64,000 nt of DNA from Halorubrum aquaticum (lineage in GTDB: Archaea; Halobacteriota; Halobacteria; Halobacteriales; Haloferacaceae): the NCBI RefSeq assembly GCF_900113615.1, contig NZ_FOPZ01000004.1:62001-126000 (forward strand). Direction: 5' to 3'. Below, piece after piece: positions 44,710-54,227 of the stretch. The translations under genes and the position numbers were made by a program. Position 1 is the first letter of the stretch. Each line of letters begins with the position of its first letter. The notes below the pieces were generated by a model. It made no database searches. It was not told where the DNA came from and saw only the letters and a list, made by a program, of their open reading frames with translations.

Positions 44710-44967
44710 GTCAGTACCGTTAGTCACCGCGTGATTTCATTCTGCCGCTGAGTTCCGCGAGACGTGGACCCCGATCGACCTCGCGATGAAGATCCCGACG
44801 ATCGGCGACATCAGTGACGATCGCCCGACTGCGTCGACCCGCCTTCGGGGTCGGCAAGAACTATGTTTTCAGATGGGACTTCGGCGACCCCCGATTTGCC
44901 CGTGAGTACGCCGAAGAGCGTTTCTACTGTGTGTTTGTGAAAACCCGGTACGACGGAGGAGTCGGAA

Positions 44968-45039
44968 TGGACTCGCGGGGATTTGAACCCCGGGCCTTCC
45001 CCGTGCCAGGGGGATGATCTACCACTGATCTACGAGCCC
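44968..45039 (-). tRNA. tRNA-Ala (anticodon GGC)
   Basis: The minus strand folds as a 72-nt cloverleaf: acceptor GGGCTCG/CGAGTCC including the G3-U70 pair that identifies alanine tRNA, D-loop AGTGGTA, anticodon stem TCCCC/GGGGA with loop CTGGCAC (anticodon GGC), T stem CGGGG/CCCCG with TTCAAAT, discriminator A. CCA is not encoded. Confidence 0.97.
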
Positions 45040-45126
45040 TCGTACGCATCCACCAGTTCCCCGTTGCGTATATTAAGGCCTTCGACTCGGGAATCAGGAT
45101 GGGGGCCGAGCCGCGCCGGCGACGAC

Positions 45127-45663
45127 TCAGATCCGGTCGGAGTCGACGTACACCTCGAGATCGACGTCCCGAGTCGACTCCTCCAAGTCCCGTACCGCCC
45201 GCTCGACCACCCGTTCGGCCTCGCCCCGGATGAGCGGGATCGCCTTCTTCAACACCCAGTCGAAGGAGACGAGCCGCGGGAGGTCGAGCGCGTCCGGGCT
45301 CGCCGACCCCGGATCGAACTCGACCTCGAGGGAGACCTCACATCTCGATCCGTCGTCCGCGTCCCCGTCAGCCTCCTCGCTCGGCGTCACTCGCCAGCAC
45401 CCGCCCGCGTCGATGTCCTTCGTGATCTCCCAGTCGATCCGCTCGGGCGGCTCGACGCCGGTCACCTCCGAGTGGGCGGTGTAGGTGAGCTTCCACCACG
45501 CGAACGTGAGCGCGTAACGGGTACCCGGACCGCCGTCACCCGATACCGTCCGGACCTCCCGGAGGTACTCAGAGTAGTGGGCGTAGCCCCGAAAGTCCAG
45601 CAGGAACTCGTAAACGGTCTCGGGATCGGCATACACCTCGGTGCGCACGACGAGTTCGTCCAC
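45127..45663 (-). CDS. SRPBCC (START/Coq10-like) family protein
   Basis: A 178-residue protein of the polyketide cyclase/Coq10-like SRPBCC fold. It opens MDELVVRTEVYADPETVYEF and has LLDFRGYAHYSEYLREVRTV, as typical for the first helix and grip pocket, then a beta-rich core (YALTFAWWKLTYTAHSEVTG). It ends with a long C-terminal helix (LKKAIPLIRGEAERVVERAV). The ligand is unknown. Confidence 0.8.
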   Translation of the reverse strand: MDELVVRTEVYADPETVYEFLLDFRGYAHYSEYLREVRTVSGDGGPGTRYALTFAWWKLTYTAHSEVTGVEPPERIDWEITKDIDAGGCWRVTPSEEADGDADDGSRCEVSLEVEFDPGSASPDALDLPRLVSFDWVLKKAIPLIRGEAERVVERAVRDLEESTRDVDLEVYVDSDRI

Positions 45664-45896
45664 GCCGAAGGGTTCGGCCGGCGCGTATTAAGCAGTCCGC
45701 CGGGCGGCGGGAGAGGGGAGTCGGAAGAATAGCGGAAGAGAGCAAGACCAATGAGAGTTCCGTTGAAACGGCTTTGTTGAAATCCTCAGAAGTTGATAGT
45801 TTCACACCCCCAATCGCTCAGTACAGGATGTCCGGAATCTGGTGTCCGATTCGGTAACCCCAAACACTATTACTTAATACACAAATTATGAATTAT

Positions 45897-46478
45897 ATGT
45901 CGAAGGCAGCTGGAGACCCTGAACGCGCCGTCAACGGTCTATTGTCAGTAGCACAACTACTGGAAGAACCACGACTGGCGCGGCTCTACACCTTCGTTCT
46001 CCGGGAAGATGAGGTCACTATCGACGATATTGTTAATGAACTGGATATCCCCCGGACGACCGCGTATTCGGATGCCGGCTCGCTCGTTGAACTGGAGGTT
46101 CTCACTCGAGATGAGGGCCAGAAAACACACACGTATTCGGCAGTTCCGATCACTCTCTCAACAAATCTCGGGGGAGACGAGTATACAATCACACCGACGC
46201 TCATCGAAGCGTTCGGCCGATCGCCCCGAGATCAGGACCTTAATCTCCTCATCGATAGATACGGCCTCGGAAAGCTCGCTGCCGCCCTGACGTATGCGGT
46301 CCCGTACGCCGACGGAGAGATGTCAGAGCGAGTTGCAGCCCGGGAACTCGACCTTCAGCACGCGTTCGCAATTGCCGTGTTACAGGCGCTGCGAGATGTC
46401 GTCCTCGATATGGAATCGATCGATCCCTACTTTGACGAGATTCGGGACGCCAACGAGAATCCGACGGTCGAAGGCTAA
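45897..46478 (+). CDS. Winged-helix protein, putative antitoxin/regulator of the PIN gene
   Basis: A 193-residue protein with an N-terminal winged helix: LLEEPRLARLYTFVLREDEV, then TIDDIVNELDIPRTTAYSDA (recognition helix) and LVELEVLTRDEGQKTHTYSA (wing). The C-terminal half is a helical/beta region of unknown fold. The gene is 11 bases upstream of a PIN-domain gene and lies in lower-GC DNA than its surroundings. Start: the ATG at 45897; another ATG at 45888 adds three residues. A TATA-like tacttaataca lies about 20 bases upstream. Confidence 0.7.
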   Translation: MSKAAGDPERAVNGLLSVAQLLEEPRLARLYTFVLREDEVTIDDIVNELDIPRTTAYSDAGSLVELEVLTRDEGQKTHTYSAVPITLSTNLGGDEYTITPTLIEAFGRSPRDQDLNLLIDRYGLGKLAAALTYAVPYADGEMSERVAARELDLQHAFAIAVLQALRDVVLDMESIDPYFDEIRDANENPTVEG

Positions 46479-46489
46479 CTACGAGAGCG

Positions 46490-47017
46490 ATGAGTGAGCC
46501 CTTCGACCCGTTACAGGATTCGGTGGCGTGGATAGCAGATACAGGGTTGTTCATCGCGTGTGGTCGCCAGCAGAACAACAAGTACACCGCTCTCGAACGC
46601 TTTGCTCGACGGAACGACCTCACGTTCGTCGTTCCGCAGCGGGTTTACGACGAGCTCGGTGGTGCGCCGGAGCGAAGTACGCCGGGTCAGACTCCGATCA
46701 ACAGCGCTATCGACGCGGGTTGGGTCGCGGTCGCCGACGAACCCGATTACACGAACGGCACGGTATCACGAGTGATGGACGACGTTCGATCGTATATCGC
46801 TCGATCCTCGAACAGGAGCGAGGATCGGATCGAAAAGGCCGACACCGCGCTTGCTGCGGTCGCGGTTGAACGGCTCGAATCGGAAAGCGGTCAGATCTGT
46901 ATCGTGACGACCGATATCGACGCCGGCGAGGCGATCGTCGTGACACTCAACGCCCACGGGTTCGAGAATCGTGTACAATTCAAAAACGGGTTCGAGTTGA
47001 TCGACGAGATCACGTAA
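46490..47017 (+). CDS. PIN-domain protein, putative RNase toxin
   Basis: A 175-residue PIN-fold protein: VAWIADTGLFIACGRQQNNK (first acidic residue), VVPQRVYDELGG (Glu), then IEKADTALAAVAVERLESES (Asp) and CIVTTDIDAGEAIVVTLNAH (final Asp pair). These four acidic positions are the metal-binding quartet of PIN ribonucleases. It is longer than typical VapC (about 130 residues). With its winged-helix neighbour it makes a two-gene module of toxin-antitoxin shape; toxicity is not shown. Confidence 0.72.
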   Translation: MSEPFDPLQDSVAWIADTGLFIACGRQQNNKYTALERFARRNDLTFVVPQRVYDELGGAPERSTPGQTPINSAIDAGWVAVADEPDYTNGTVSRVMDDVRSYIARSSNRSEDRIEKADTALAAVAVERLESESGQICIVTTDIDAGEAIVVTLNAHGFENRVQFKNGFELIDEIT

Positions 47018-47192
47018 CGGAGAATAATCCGTTCTATTAATCCGCCAGTATTGAGCGTGTCATAGAGAGACGCTCACGGTTGTACGAACAACGGGCGCTA
47101 TGTGTTGATTAGAGTCGGATCAAAACGCATCTCCATCCGAGGATTCCTACGGATCCGGACGAGAGAAAATGAAGAAGGGGACCCCCGCCGAC

Positions 47193-50100
47193 TCAGTCGT
47201 CGCTCGAGACCTGTTCGGTCGCGTCGCTGGCGGCGTCGGGAACGGCGTCGGCGGGCGCGGGTGGCTCCTCGCGCACGTCGGTGCCCGTCCCCTCGGCGAT
47301 CACGTCGGCGTACGCGTCGGGGAAGACGCGCACGAAGTCATCGAGGGAGGCCTCCCAGTCGTCGAGCAGCTCGGCGGCGCGGTCGCTGTCGGTGTACGCC
47401 CGGTGGTTCTCGACGAGCCGGCGGAGCATCGCCTCGTCGCTGGCGTCGAGGTCGGACGAGAGCGACACCATCCCGCGGTTGAGCCGCTCTCCGAGCCGGT
47501 CGTCGGGGTCGTAGACGTAGGCGACGCCGCCGGACATCCCCGCCGCGAAGTTGCGGCCGGTGTCGCCGAGCACGGCGACGACGCCGCCGGTCATGTACTC
47601 ACAGCCGTGGTCGCCGACGCCCTCGACGACCGCCTTGACGCCCGAGTTGCGGACGCCGAAGCGCTCGCCGACGACGCCGTTGACGTACGTCTCGCCCGCG
47701 GTCGCGCCGTACAGACAGACGTTGCCGGCGACGACGTTCTCGGCCGGGTCGTAGCCCGCGTCCTCGGGCGTCGAGATCACGATCCGGCCGCCGGAGAGCC
47801 CCTTGCCGACGTAGTCGTTGGCCGCGCCGGCGAGCTCCATCGTGATCCCCCGCGCGAGGAATGCGCCGAAGCTCTGTCCGGCATGGCCGTCGAACCGACA
47901 GGTGACGGTGTCGTCCGCGAGCCCCTCGCCGCCGTGAGCGGAGACGACCCGGTTCGAGAGGGTCGCGCCCACCGCGCGGTCGACGTTGTCGATGTCGCGG
48001 GTGAGCGCGACGGGCGTGCCGTCCTCGATGGCGGGTGACGCCTCCTCGATCAGGTCCCAGTCGAGCAGCTCCTCGATGCCGGCGTGGGCCTGCGCGCGGG
48101 TCTTGGTCCGGGAGTCGCCGGCGGGGTCGGCGATCACCGCCGAGAGGTCGAGGTGGCTCGCCTTCTCGTGGTCGGTCTCGCGCTGGCTCAACAGATCCGG
48201 CCGGCCGATGAACTCCTCGAGATCCGTGAACCCCAGCTCGGCCATGAGCTCGCGTAGCTCCTGGGCGATGAACGTCATGTAGTTGATGACGTGGTCGGGT
48301 TGGCCGGGAAAGCGCTGGCGGAGGTCCTCGCGCTGGGTGGCGACGCCCACCGGGCACGTGTTCTCGTGACACTGCCGGGCCATCACGCAGCCGGAGGTGA
48401 CGAGCGAGGCGGTGCCGAAGACGTACTCCTCCGCGCCGAGTGCCGCGGCGACGGCCACGTCGCGGCCGGTCTTGAGCCCGCCGTCGGCGGTCACGCGGAT
48501 CCGATCGCGCAGTCCGGTCGCGCGAAGCATCTGATTCGCCTCCGCGAGCCCGAGCTCCCACGGGAGCCCCGCGTTCTTAATCGACGTCTTCGGCGACGCC
48601 CCCGTTCCGCCGGAGTGACCGGAGATGTGGACCACGTCAGCGTTCGCCTTCGCGACGCCCGCTGCGATGGTGCCGATCCCGGCCTCCGAGACGAGCTTCA
48701 CGTTGACGTCGGCCGAGGGGTTCGCGGCCTTCAGATCGAAGATGAGCTGTTTGAGGTCCTCGATCGAGTAGATGTCGTGTTGCGGGGGCGGGGAGATGAG
48801 CCCCACGCCGGGCGTGGAACACCGGACGTGGGCGATCATCTCGTTGACCTTCTCGCCGGGCAGGTGGCCGCCCTCACCGGGTTTTGACCCCTGTGCCATC
48901 TTGATCTGGAGTTCGTCGGCGTTCGCGAGGTACTCTGCGGTGACGCCGAAGCGGCCGGAGGCGACCTGCTTGACGTTGCACTCCTTTTCGGTGTCGAACC
49001 GCTCGGGCGGCTCGCCGCCCTCGCCGGTGTTGGATTTCGCGCCGAGGCGGTTCATCGCGATCGCGTTGTTCTCGTGGGCCTCCGGCGAGAGGCTCCCGAG
49101 GCTCATCGCGGCCGTCGAGAAGCGCTCGACGATCGACTCGACGGGCTCCACTTCCTCGAGCGGGACCGGGTCGCGGTCGGAGTCGAACTCGAGGAGTCCC
49201 CGCAGCGTCTGAAGCGTCTCGGACTGGTCGTTGACCAGTTCGGCGAACTCCCCGTACTGCTCGTAGTCGCCGCTCCGTACCGCCTGCTGGAGCGTCCCGA
49301 CCGTCTGGGGGTTCCAGCCGTGGTGGACGCCCGACGAGCGGTTCTCGTACTCGCCGACCGTCTCGAGTTCGGGGTCGACGCCGAAGGCCATCGCGTGACG
49401 GGTCCGGAGGTCGTCTTCGATCTCCTCGATCCCGATCCCCTCGGTGCGGATCTCGGTGCCCTCGAAGAACTCGGCGACGAGCCCGGAGTCGAGCCCGACC
49501 GCCTCGAAGATCTGTGCGCCCTGATAGGACTCGACCGTCGAGATCCCCATCTTCGCCATCGTCTTCAGGAGGCCGTCCTCCAACGCGCCCCGGTAGGCGG
49601 CGAGCGCGTCCGCCTCGTCCGCGCCGTCGGGGCCCGCGACCACGTCGGCGATGGAGGCGTACGCGAGGTACGGGTCGACCGCGTCCGCGCCGTACCCGAC
49701 CAGCGTGGCGAGGTGATGGACCTCGTGGGGCTCGCCGGACTCGATGACGAGGCCCGCGCGGTTGCGCAGTCCGTTGCGAACGAGGTGGTGATGGACCGCG
49801 CCGGTCGCGAGCAGGCTCGGGACCGCGAGTCGGGCGGACCCGATCGCCCGGTCCGAGAGGACGACTACGTCCGCGCCGCCCTCGATCGCGTCGGTCGCCT
49901 CACTCCGGATCCGGGTGACCGCGTCGGTGAGCGACGTGCTCCGGTCATAGGTGGTGTCGACGGTCTCGGCGGAGAATCCGGAATCGCCATCGAGTTCCTT
50001 CAGCGCGGCTGCCTCGGTATCGGAGAGCACCGGGGAGTCGGCGACGATCTGGCGGGCGTGTTCGGGCGTCTCCGCGAGCAGGTTGCGCTGGTTGCCGATC

Positions 50101-51821
50101 CGCGACTCGAGGGAGGTGACGAGCTCCTCGCGGATGTAGTCGATCGGTGGGTTCGACACCTGCGCGAACAGCTGTTTGAAGTAGGTGAAAAGCGGCCGGT
50201 CGACGTCGGCGAGCACCGACAGCGGGGTGTCGTCGCCCATCGACCCAACGGGGTCTTTCCCCGCCTCTGCCATCGGCTCCACGAGGTGGTTCAGCGAGTC
50301 CGTGGTGTAGCCGAAGGCGGCTTGGTGGGCCCGGACGGTGTACTCTGTCTCGTCGTCAGACCGTCCATCGAGCTCGTCGAACTCCGAATTCCCGTCGACG
50401 AGGGCGTCGAGTTCGACCTGCCCGTCGTCGACCCACTCGCCGTACTTCTCGTCGGTGAGCTCGTCAAACACCTCGTCGTCGGGGACGATCCGCCCCTCTT
50501 CGGGGTCGGCGACGAAGATCTCGCCGGGTTGGAGGCGGCCGCGGCGCGTCACGTCGGCGGCGTCGGTCGGGAGCGCGCCGACCTCGCTACCGACGACGAG
50601 CCGGTTGTCGGTCGTGACCTCATACCGGCACGGACGGAGGCCGTTGCGGTCGAGCACGCCCGCGACGCGGTCGCCGTCGAAGCCGATGACGAGGGCGGGG
50701 CCGTCCCATGGCTCGACGAGCGAGGCGTGGTAGTCGTAGAAGTCCGCGCGTTCCTCGGCCATGAGGTCGTCGTCACGGAACGCCTCGGGAACGAGCATCC
50801 GCAGGACGTGCGGGAGGTCGCGCCCGGTCTGCAAGAGGAGCTCGATCGCGTTGTCGAGACTGGCGGTGTCGGACTGGTTCGGATCGTCGATCACCGGCCG
50901 GATCGTCTCGAGCTCCGCGCCGAATGCCGGGTGGTCCAGGTCGTTCTCGCGGGCGCGCATCCAGTTGACGTTCCCGCGGATCGTGTTGAACTCGCCGTTG
51001 TGGACCACGTTGCGGTACGGGTGCGCGAGGTGCCACGCGCCGAGCGTGTTCGTCGAGAAGCGCGCGTGGACCAACGCGACGTGGCTCGCGAACCGCTCGT
51101 CCTCGAGGTCGGGGTAGTACCCGGAAAGCTGTGAACCCTTGAGCAGCCCCTTGTACACGACGCGCTGGCGGTCGAACGAGCAGACGTAAAAGCGCCCCGC
51201 GCCGTCGACGTCGCTCACGACGTTCTCGATCTCGCGACGGGCGGCGTACAGCGCGCGGTCGAACCCGAGCAGTTCGGGGTCGGCGTCGGGATCCGCCGAG
51301 GGGTCGGTGAACCGCTCGGCGAGGCCGGCTCCCTCGACGGGGGCGACGAACAGCTGGGCGACGTGGGGTTCCGACTCGACGGCGGTCTCGCCGAGGTCGT
51401 CGTTGTCGGTCGGGACCGACCGCCAGGCGAGCACTTCCAGGCCGTAGACGGAGAGCACCTCGGCGATGACGTCGTGGATCTCCGCGCGGACGCCGGGTTC
51501 CGGCGGCATGAAGACGGAGCCGACGGCGTACTCCTCTGGAAGGTCGGCGTCGACGACCGCCTCGAAGAACTCGTCGGGCCGCGCGACCATGATCCCGGCC
51601 CCGTCGCCAGTGTTCTCTTCCGCACCGGTCGTTCCACGGTGTTCGAGATTCTCTAAGAGTCGAACGGCGTCGCGTACCGTGTCGTGTGCGGGCGTGCCGT
51701 CGAGGTCGATGACGCCGCCGATCCCGCAGTTCGAGCGGTCATCGGTCGGGGAGGCGAGCCCCGCGTCGCGGCCGTCCCGGGCCGTCTCCAGCTCGGGGAT
51801 GGTACTACGTGACTTGGTCAT
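47193..51821 (-). CDS. gltB: Glutamate synthase large subunit
   Basis: A 1542-residue full-length glutamate synthase, which transfers the glutamine amide to 2-oxoglutarate to give two glutamates. The mature N-terminal nucleophile is probably Cys32 (SNCGIGGVIDLDG) after a short propeptide; the GATase2 domain, the central domain, the FMN-binding synthase domain with GGTGASPKTSIKNAGLPWEL, the [3Fe-4S] Cys cluster CVMARQCHENTCPVG, and the C-terminal beta-helix (GGRIVISTPEDAGYDPAEN) follow in order. A strong Shine-Dalgarno AGGAGGTG (minus strand, 51823-51830) precedes the ATG. No small subunit gene is adjacent, so ferredoxin may be the electron donor. Confidence 0.95.
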   Translation of the reverse strand: MTKSRSTIPELETARDGRDAGLASPTDDRSNCGIGGVIDLDGTPAHDTVRDAVRLLENLEHRGTTGAEENTGDGAGIMVARPDEFFEAVVDADLPEEYAVGSVFMPPEPGVRAEIHDVIAEVLSVYGLEVLAWRSVPTDNDDLGETAVESEPHVAQLFVAPVEGAGLAERFTDPSADPDADPELLGFDRALYAARREIENVVSDVDGAGRFYVCSFDRQRVVYKGLLKGSQLSGYYPDLEDERFASHVALVHARFSTNTLGAWHLAHPYRNVVHNGEFNTIRGNVNWMRARENDLDHPAFGAELETIRPVIDDPNQSDTASLDNAIELLLQTGRDLPHVLRMLVPEAFRDDDLMAEERADFYDYHASLVEPWDGPALVIGFDGDRVAGVLDRNGLRPCRYEVTTDNRLVVGSEVGALPTDAADVTRRGRLQPGEIFVADPEEGRIVPDDEVFDELTDEKYGEWVDDGQVELDALVDGNSEFDELDGRSDDETEYTVRAHQAAFGYTTDSLNHLVEPMAEAGKDPVGSMGDDTPLSVLADVDRPLFTYFKQLFAQVSNPPIDYIREELVTSLESRIGNQRNLLAETPEHARQIVADSPVLSDTEAAALKELDGDSGFSAETVDTTYDRSTSLTDAVTRIRSEATDAIEGGADVVVLSDRAIGSARLAVPSLLATGAVHHHLVRNGLRNRAGLVIESGEPHEVHHLATLVGYGADAVDPYLAYASIADVVAGPDGADEADALAAYRGALEDGLLKTMAKMGISTVESYQGAQIFEAVGLDSGLVAEFFEGTEIRTEGIGIEEIEDDLRTRHAMAFGVDPELETVGEYENRSSGVHHGWNPQTVGTLQQAVRSGDYEQYGEFAELVNDQSETLQTLRGLLEFDSDRDPVPLEEVEPVESIVERFSTAAMSLGSLSPEAHENNAIAMNRLGAKSNTGEGGEPPERFDTEKECNVKQVASGRFGVTAEYLANADELQIKMAQGSKPGEGGHLPGEKVNEMIAHVRCSTPGVGLISPPPQHDIYSIEDLKQLIFDLKAANPSADVNVKLVSEAGIGTIAAGVAKANADVVHISGHSGGTGASPKTSIKNAGLPWELGLAEANQMLRATGLRDRIRVTADGGLKTGRDVAVAAALGAEEYVFGTASLVTSGCVMARQCHENTCPVGVATQREDLRQRFPGQPDHVINYMTFIAQELRELMAELGFTDLEEFIGRPDLLSQRETDHEKASHLDLSAVIADPAGDSRTKTRAQAHAGIEELLDWDLIEEASPAIEDGTPVALTRDIDNVDRAVGATLSNRVVSAHGGEGLADDTVTCRFDGHAGQSFGAFLARGITMELAGAANDYVGKGLSGGRIVISTPEDAGYDPAENVVAGNVCLYGATAGETYVNGVVGERFGVRNSGVKAVVEGVGDHGCEYMTGGVVAVLGDTGRNFAAGMSGGVAYVYDPDDRLGERLNRGMVSLSSDLDASDEAMLRRLVENHRAYTDSDRAAELLDDWEASLDDFVRVFPDAYADVIAEGTGTDVREEPPAPADAVPDAASDATEQVSSDD

Positions 51822-51822
51822 A

Positions 51823-51830
51823 CACCTCCT
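51823..51830 (-). promoter_or_regulatory. Strong Shine-Dalgarno of gltB
   Basis: AGGAGGTG lies immediately before the ATG on the minus strand. Most transcripts here look leaderless, so this leadered start stands out. The AT-rich stretch upstream (about 51840-51960) probably holds the promoter. Confidence 0.6.
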
Positions 51831-52042
51831 CTCGAATCATGAGTTAAAGGAATAACCCTGATATGGGTAGGATCCATCGTACACACATTAGGGAATATAA
51901 GGTAATTATCTATCAGGGATTGATACGGTTTATCACTATCTACGATTGATCAGTTAGTTATCCCATATGTGCGGATAGATTGGACATATATCCTCGAACA
52001 TGACTCAAAAACGGGTTGAATAGAGTAGGTTGCGGACGTTCG

Positions 52043-52213
52043 TCAATTCTCTTCGAAGGGTGCGTACGTTCCGTTGACGTCCCAGTCGTGGATACAGTAG
52101 ACGTCGCCGGGCTCCCCGTCGATGCGCCACCCCTCCGTGTCGGCGTCCCAGCGCTCGGCGCGGCCGCATAGTTCGCAGGTCCGTTCGGTCGGGGGAGAGA
52201 TCGTGACACTCAT
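52043..52213 (-). CDS. HEWD family small zinc-binding protein
   Basis: A 56-residue haloarchaeal HEWD-family protein: CELCGRAERWDADTEGWRID is followed by VYCIHDWDVNGTYAPFEEN, where CIHDWDVNG is the family's namesake site (HEWDINGxY). The CELC pair and the later Cys-x-His are potential zinc ligands. The upstream frame to 52240 adds residues not seen in the family. Confidence 0.8.
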   Translation of the reverse strand: MSVTISPPTERTCELCGRAERWDADTEGWRIDGEPGDVYCIHDWDVNGTYAPFEEN

Positions 52214-52340
52214 GATCGGCGACAGGCGTCGCATCAGCAAAAGGATACCGTCCAGCCAACCACGAGAAAGAAAGTCAACTACCCCACCCTACTTCGCTCA
52301 GGCAGGTGATCGGGGAGGCTTCCGCTTGCTGTCGGTCAGT

Positions 52341-53165
52341 TCACACCACGACAGAGACGATCCCACCACCCACGATTGCGAGCGCGCCGAGGCCGAAACA
52401 GACGGCCCAAAATGGAATCCGCTCGACGACCCGCATTAGCGCGTCGATCGTGATGTAGCCGACGACGGCACTCACCACGAGCGCGACGGCGGCCGAAGTG
52501 GGTTCGATCCCGGGCAGTCCCCCAGCATCGAGCAGTGTCAGGACCGCCGCTCCGAGACTCGCGGGGATCGAGAGCAGGAACGAGAGTCGGAACGCCGCCG
52601 GCGGGTCGTAACTCCGGAACAACAGTGCGCTCGTCGTCACTCCCGAACGCGAGATCCCCGGGAGGATCGCAACGCCTTGGACCGCCCCAACGAGTAGTGA
52701 ATCGACGAGGGTCGGCTCCGTGCTCCCCCCCATGGACACCGCCTCGGAGGCGTACGTCAAGACGCCAGTCGCGACCAACAGAACGCCGATGACGGCGATG
52801 AATACGCCGCCGGTGAGCCGGCCAGCCAGATCGACGGCGAAGACGTACAGCGGGATCCCAACGAGGCCAGTCATCGCGCTGGCGAGGACGATATATGAAA
52901 CGAGCGCGTTATCACCGTCGTACGCTCCGGCAGGTCGCCAGCCGGGCGTCGCGCGCAGCGCGGTCAGGATCTCCGTGCGATAGTACGTTGCCGCCGAAAG
53001 CGTCGTCCCGACCTGTAAGAAGAGCGCGAGCTGTAAGGCGGCGTCCGGCTCCGTGCCGACGAACGTGAGAAACAGTGCGAGGTTTCCCTGACTCGAGACC
53101 GGCAGCCACTCCACGACGCCTTGGACGATCCCGGCAAGGACCGCGATCAGGAGGGTGTCCGTCAC
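52341..53165 (-). CDS. Undecaprenyl-diphosphatase-like (UppP/BacA) membrane enzyme
   Basis: A 274-residue integral membrane phosphatase of the BacA/UppP family. It has the two active-site motifs: GVVEWLPVSSQGNLALF near the N-terminus and AILPGISRSGVTTSALLF in the middle, with the conserved Glu and Arg residues. In archaea it probably recycles dolichyl diphosphate used in S-layer and glycan assembly. About eight membrane helices are visible. Confidence 0.88.
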   Translation of the reverse strand: MTDTLLIAVLAGIVQGVVEWLPVSSQGNLALFLTFVGTEPDAALQLALFLQVGTTLSAATYYRTEILTALRATPGWRPAGAYDGDNALVSYIVLASAMTGLVGIPLYVFAVDLAGRLTGGVFIAVIGVLLVATGVLTYASEAVSMGGSTEPTLVDSLLVGAVQGVAILPGISRSGVTTSALLFRSYDPPAAFRLSFLLSIPASLGAAVLTLLDAGGLPGIEPTSAAVALVVSAVVGYITIDALMRVVERIPFWAVCFGLGALAIVGGGIVSVVV

Positions 53166-53302
53166 GTCTCACACTGGCGCGATCCGGGTACTTAAGAAGC
53201 GCCGATTCGGTCTACATGTGGTTGGTACCAATACACATGGTGTGGTGGGTCCGGTGACTACGCGAACGGCTGCCGGATCGGATCGTATGAGTCGAACAGC
53301 GA

Positions 53303-54142
53303 TCAGGATCGATCGTCGTCTCGAGTCGATTCCGATTTCGTGTTATCCGATGAGTCCACAGAGTCATCCGGGAACAACGTCGACTCCGTGTCGTCCGAAG
53401 GATCACTCGGGTCGTCCGGAAAGAGCGTTGGCTCCGGATCGTCGGCTGTTGTGGCGGCGTCATCGGTGACGGGGTCCGATTCCGCGTCGCTCGACGAGGC
53501 GTCACGCTCCGTCAAACTGGGTCCGTCAGGGTCGGAAGACTCAGAGGAAACAACGGAACCATCCGAAGCAGCCGATCCATCGGCCCCCTCCGGAGGAGCC
53601 GGCGGCTCGAGTGCGCGGATGAGAAGTTCGACGACGCGCGTGTCGCGGAGTTCTCCCCAGCTCCGCCGGTCGCGCAGCCCCACGGCACCGACCGTGGAGA
53701 CGACGAGCGCGCCCACCAGAAGCGTCGTCGAGACGGCGTCGCCGGCGACCGTGACGAGGAAGAGTGCCAGTCCTGCGAGAAGCGTGAACCCGCCACCGAC
53801 ACGCAGCGGCGTTTCTCGAGTTTGACTCACTGCAGCTCCGGCCGCCTTCGCAAAGATCGAACCCCCCATGGCACCGATCAGGAAATCGATGACCCAGTCG
53901 AGGATCTTGAGGAAGGGGCCAACCGTCCACGTCTCGCGGAGGTCGATAACGATCACCTCCGGATCCGGCTCGGCCGTGAGCCAGGCGTAGATCGCGGAGC
54001 TGCGGACCCAGGCGGCGACGTGACTCCCGACGGTTCGCATTGCCGAGACGATCGTCGATCCAGCGATCGCGGCCGGCTCGTCGCCGTTCGACGATCCGCC
54101 CGAGCGAGTGTGACCGGACCCGTCCGTTGAGCGCGTGGTCAC
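53303..54142 (-). CDS. Haloarchaeal membrane protein with acidic repeat tail
   Basis: A 279-residue protein: a cytosolic N-terminus with EVIVIDLRETWTVGPFLKIL, then four membrane helices (FLIGAMGGSIFAKAAGAAV; LRVGGGFTLLAGLALFLVTV; AVSTTLLVGALVVSTVGAVG). The C-terminal third is a Ser/Asp-rich tail with repeats of the type PTLFPDDPSDPSDDTESTLF. It is upstream-linked (85 bases) to the DUF4330 gene on the same strand. No family is recognised; surface-envelope function is inferred from its neighbours. Confidence 0.65.
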   Translation of the reverse strand: MTTRSTDGSGHTRSGGSSNGDEPAAIAGSTIVSAMRTVGSHVAAWVRSSAIYAWLTAEPDPEVIVIDLRETWTVGPFLKILDWVIDFLIGAMGGSIFAKAAGAAVSQTRETPLRVGGGFTLLAGLALFLVTVAGDAVSTTLLVGALVVSTVGAVGLRDRRSWGELRDTRVVELLIRALEPPAPPEGADGSAASDGSVVSSESSDPDGPSLTERDASSSDAESDPVTDDAATTADDPEPTLFPDDPSDPSDDTESTLFPDDSVDSSDNTKSESTRDDDRS

Positions 54143-54227
54143 GCGGCGGACACCTCCGAGGGACGGCCGCGTGGAGAGCGGGCGCTCGAGGACTGTGGGC
54201 GGACGCGTGGACCGTGACGACCACGGA

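Noticed and set aside
44879-44916. Inverted repeat cttcggcg/cgccgaag upstream of tRNA-Ala
   Set aside because: Arms of only eight bases and a 22-base spacer in GC-rich DNA; chance cannot be excluded.
44814-45017. Plus-strand 67-codon frame MTIARLRRPAFGVGKNYVFR...
   Set aside because: It runs into the tRNA-Ala gene on the other strand, and its end is tRNA sequence; not a credible gene.
49074-51134. A 686-codon open frame opposite glutamate synthase
   Set aside because: Low-complexity Arg/Asp/Val-rich product with no domains; the minus strand encodes full-length GltB.
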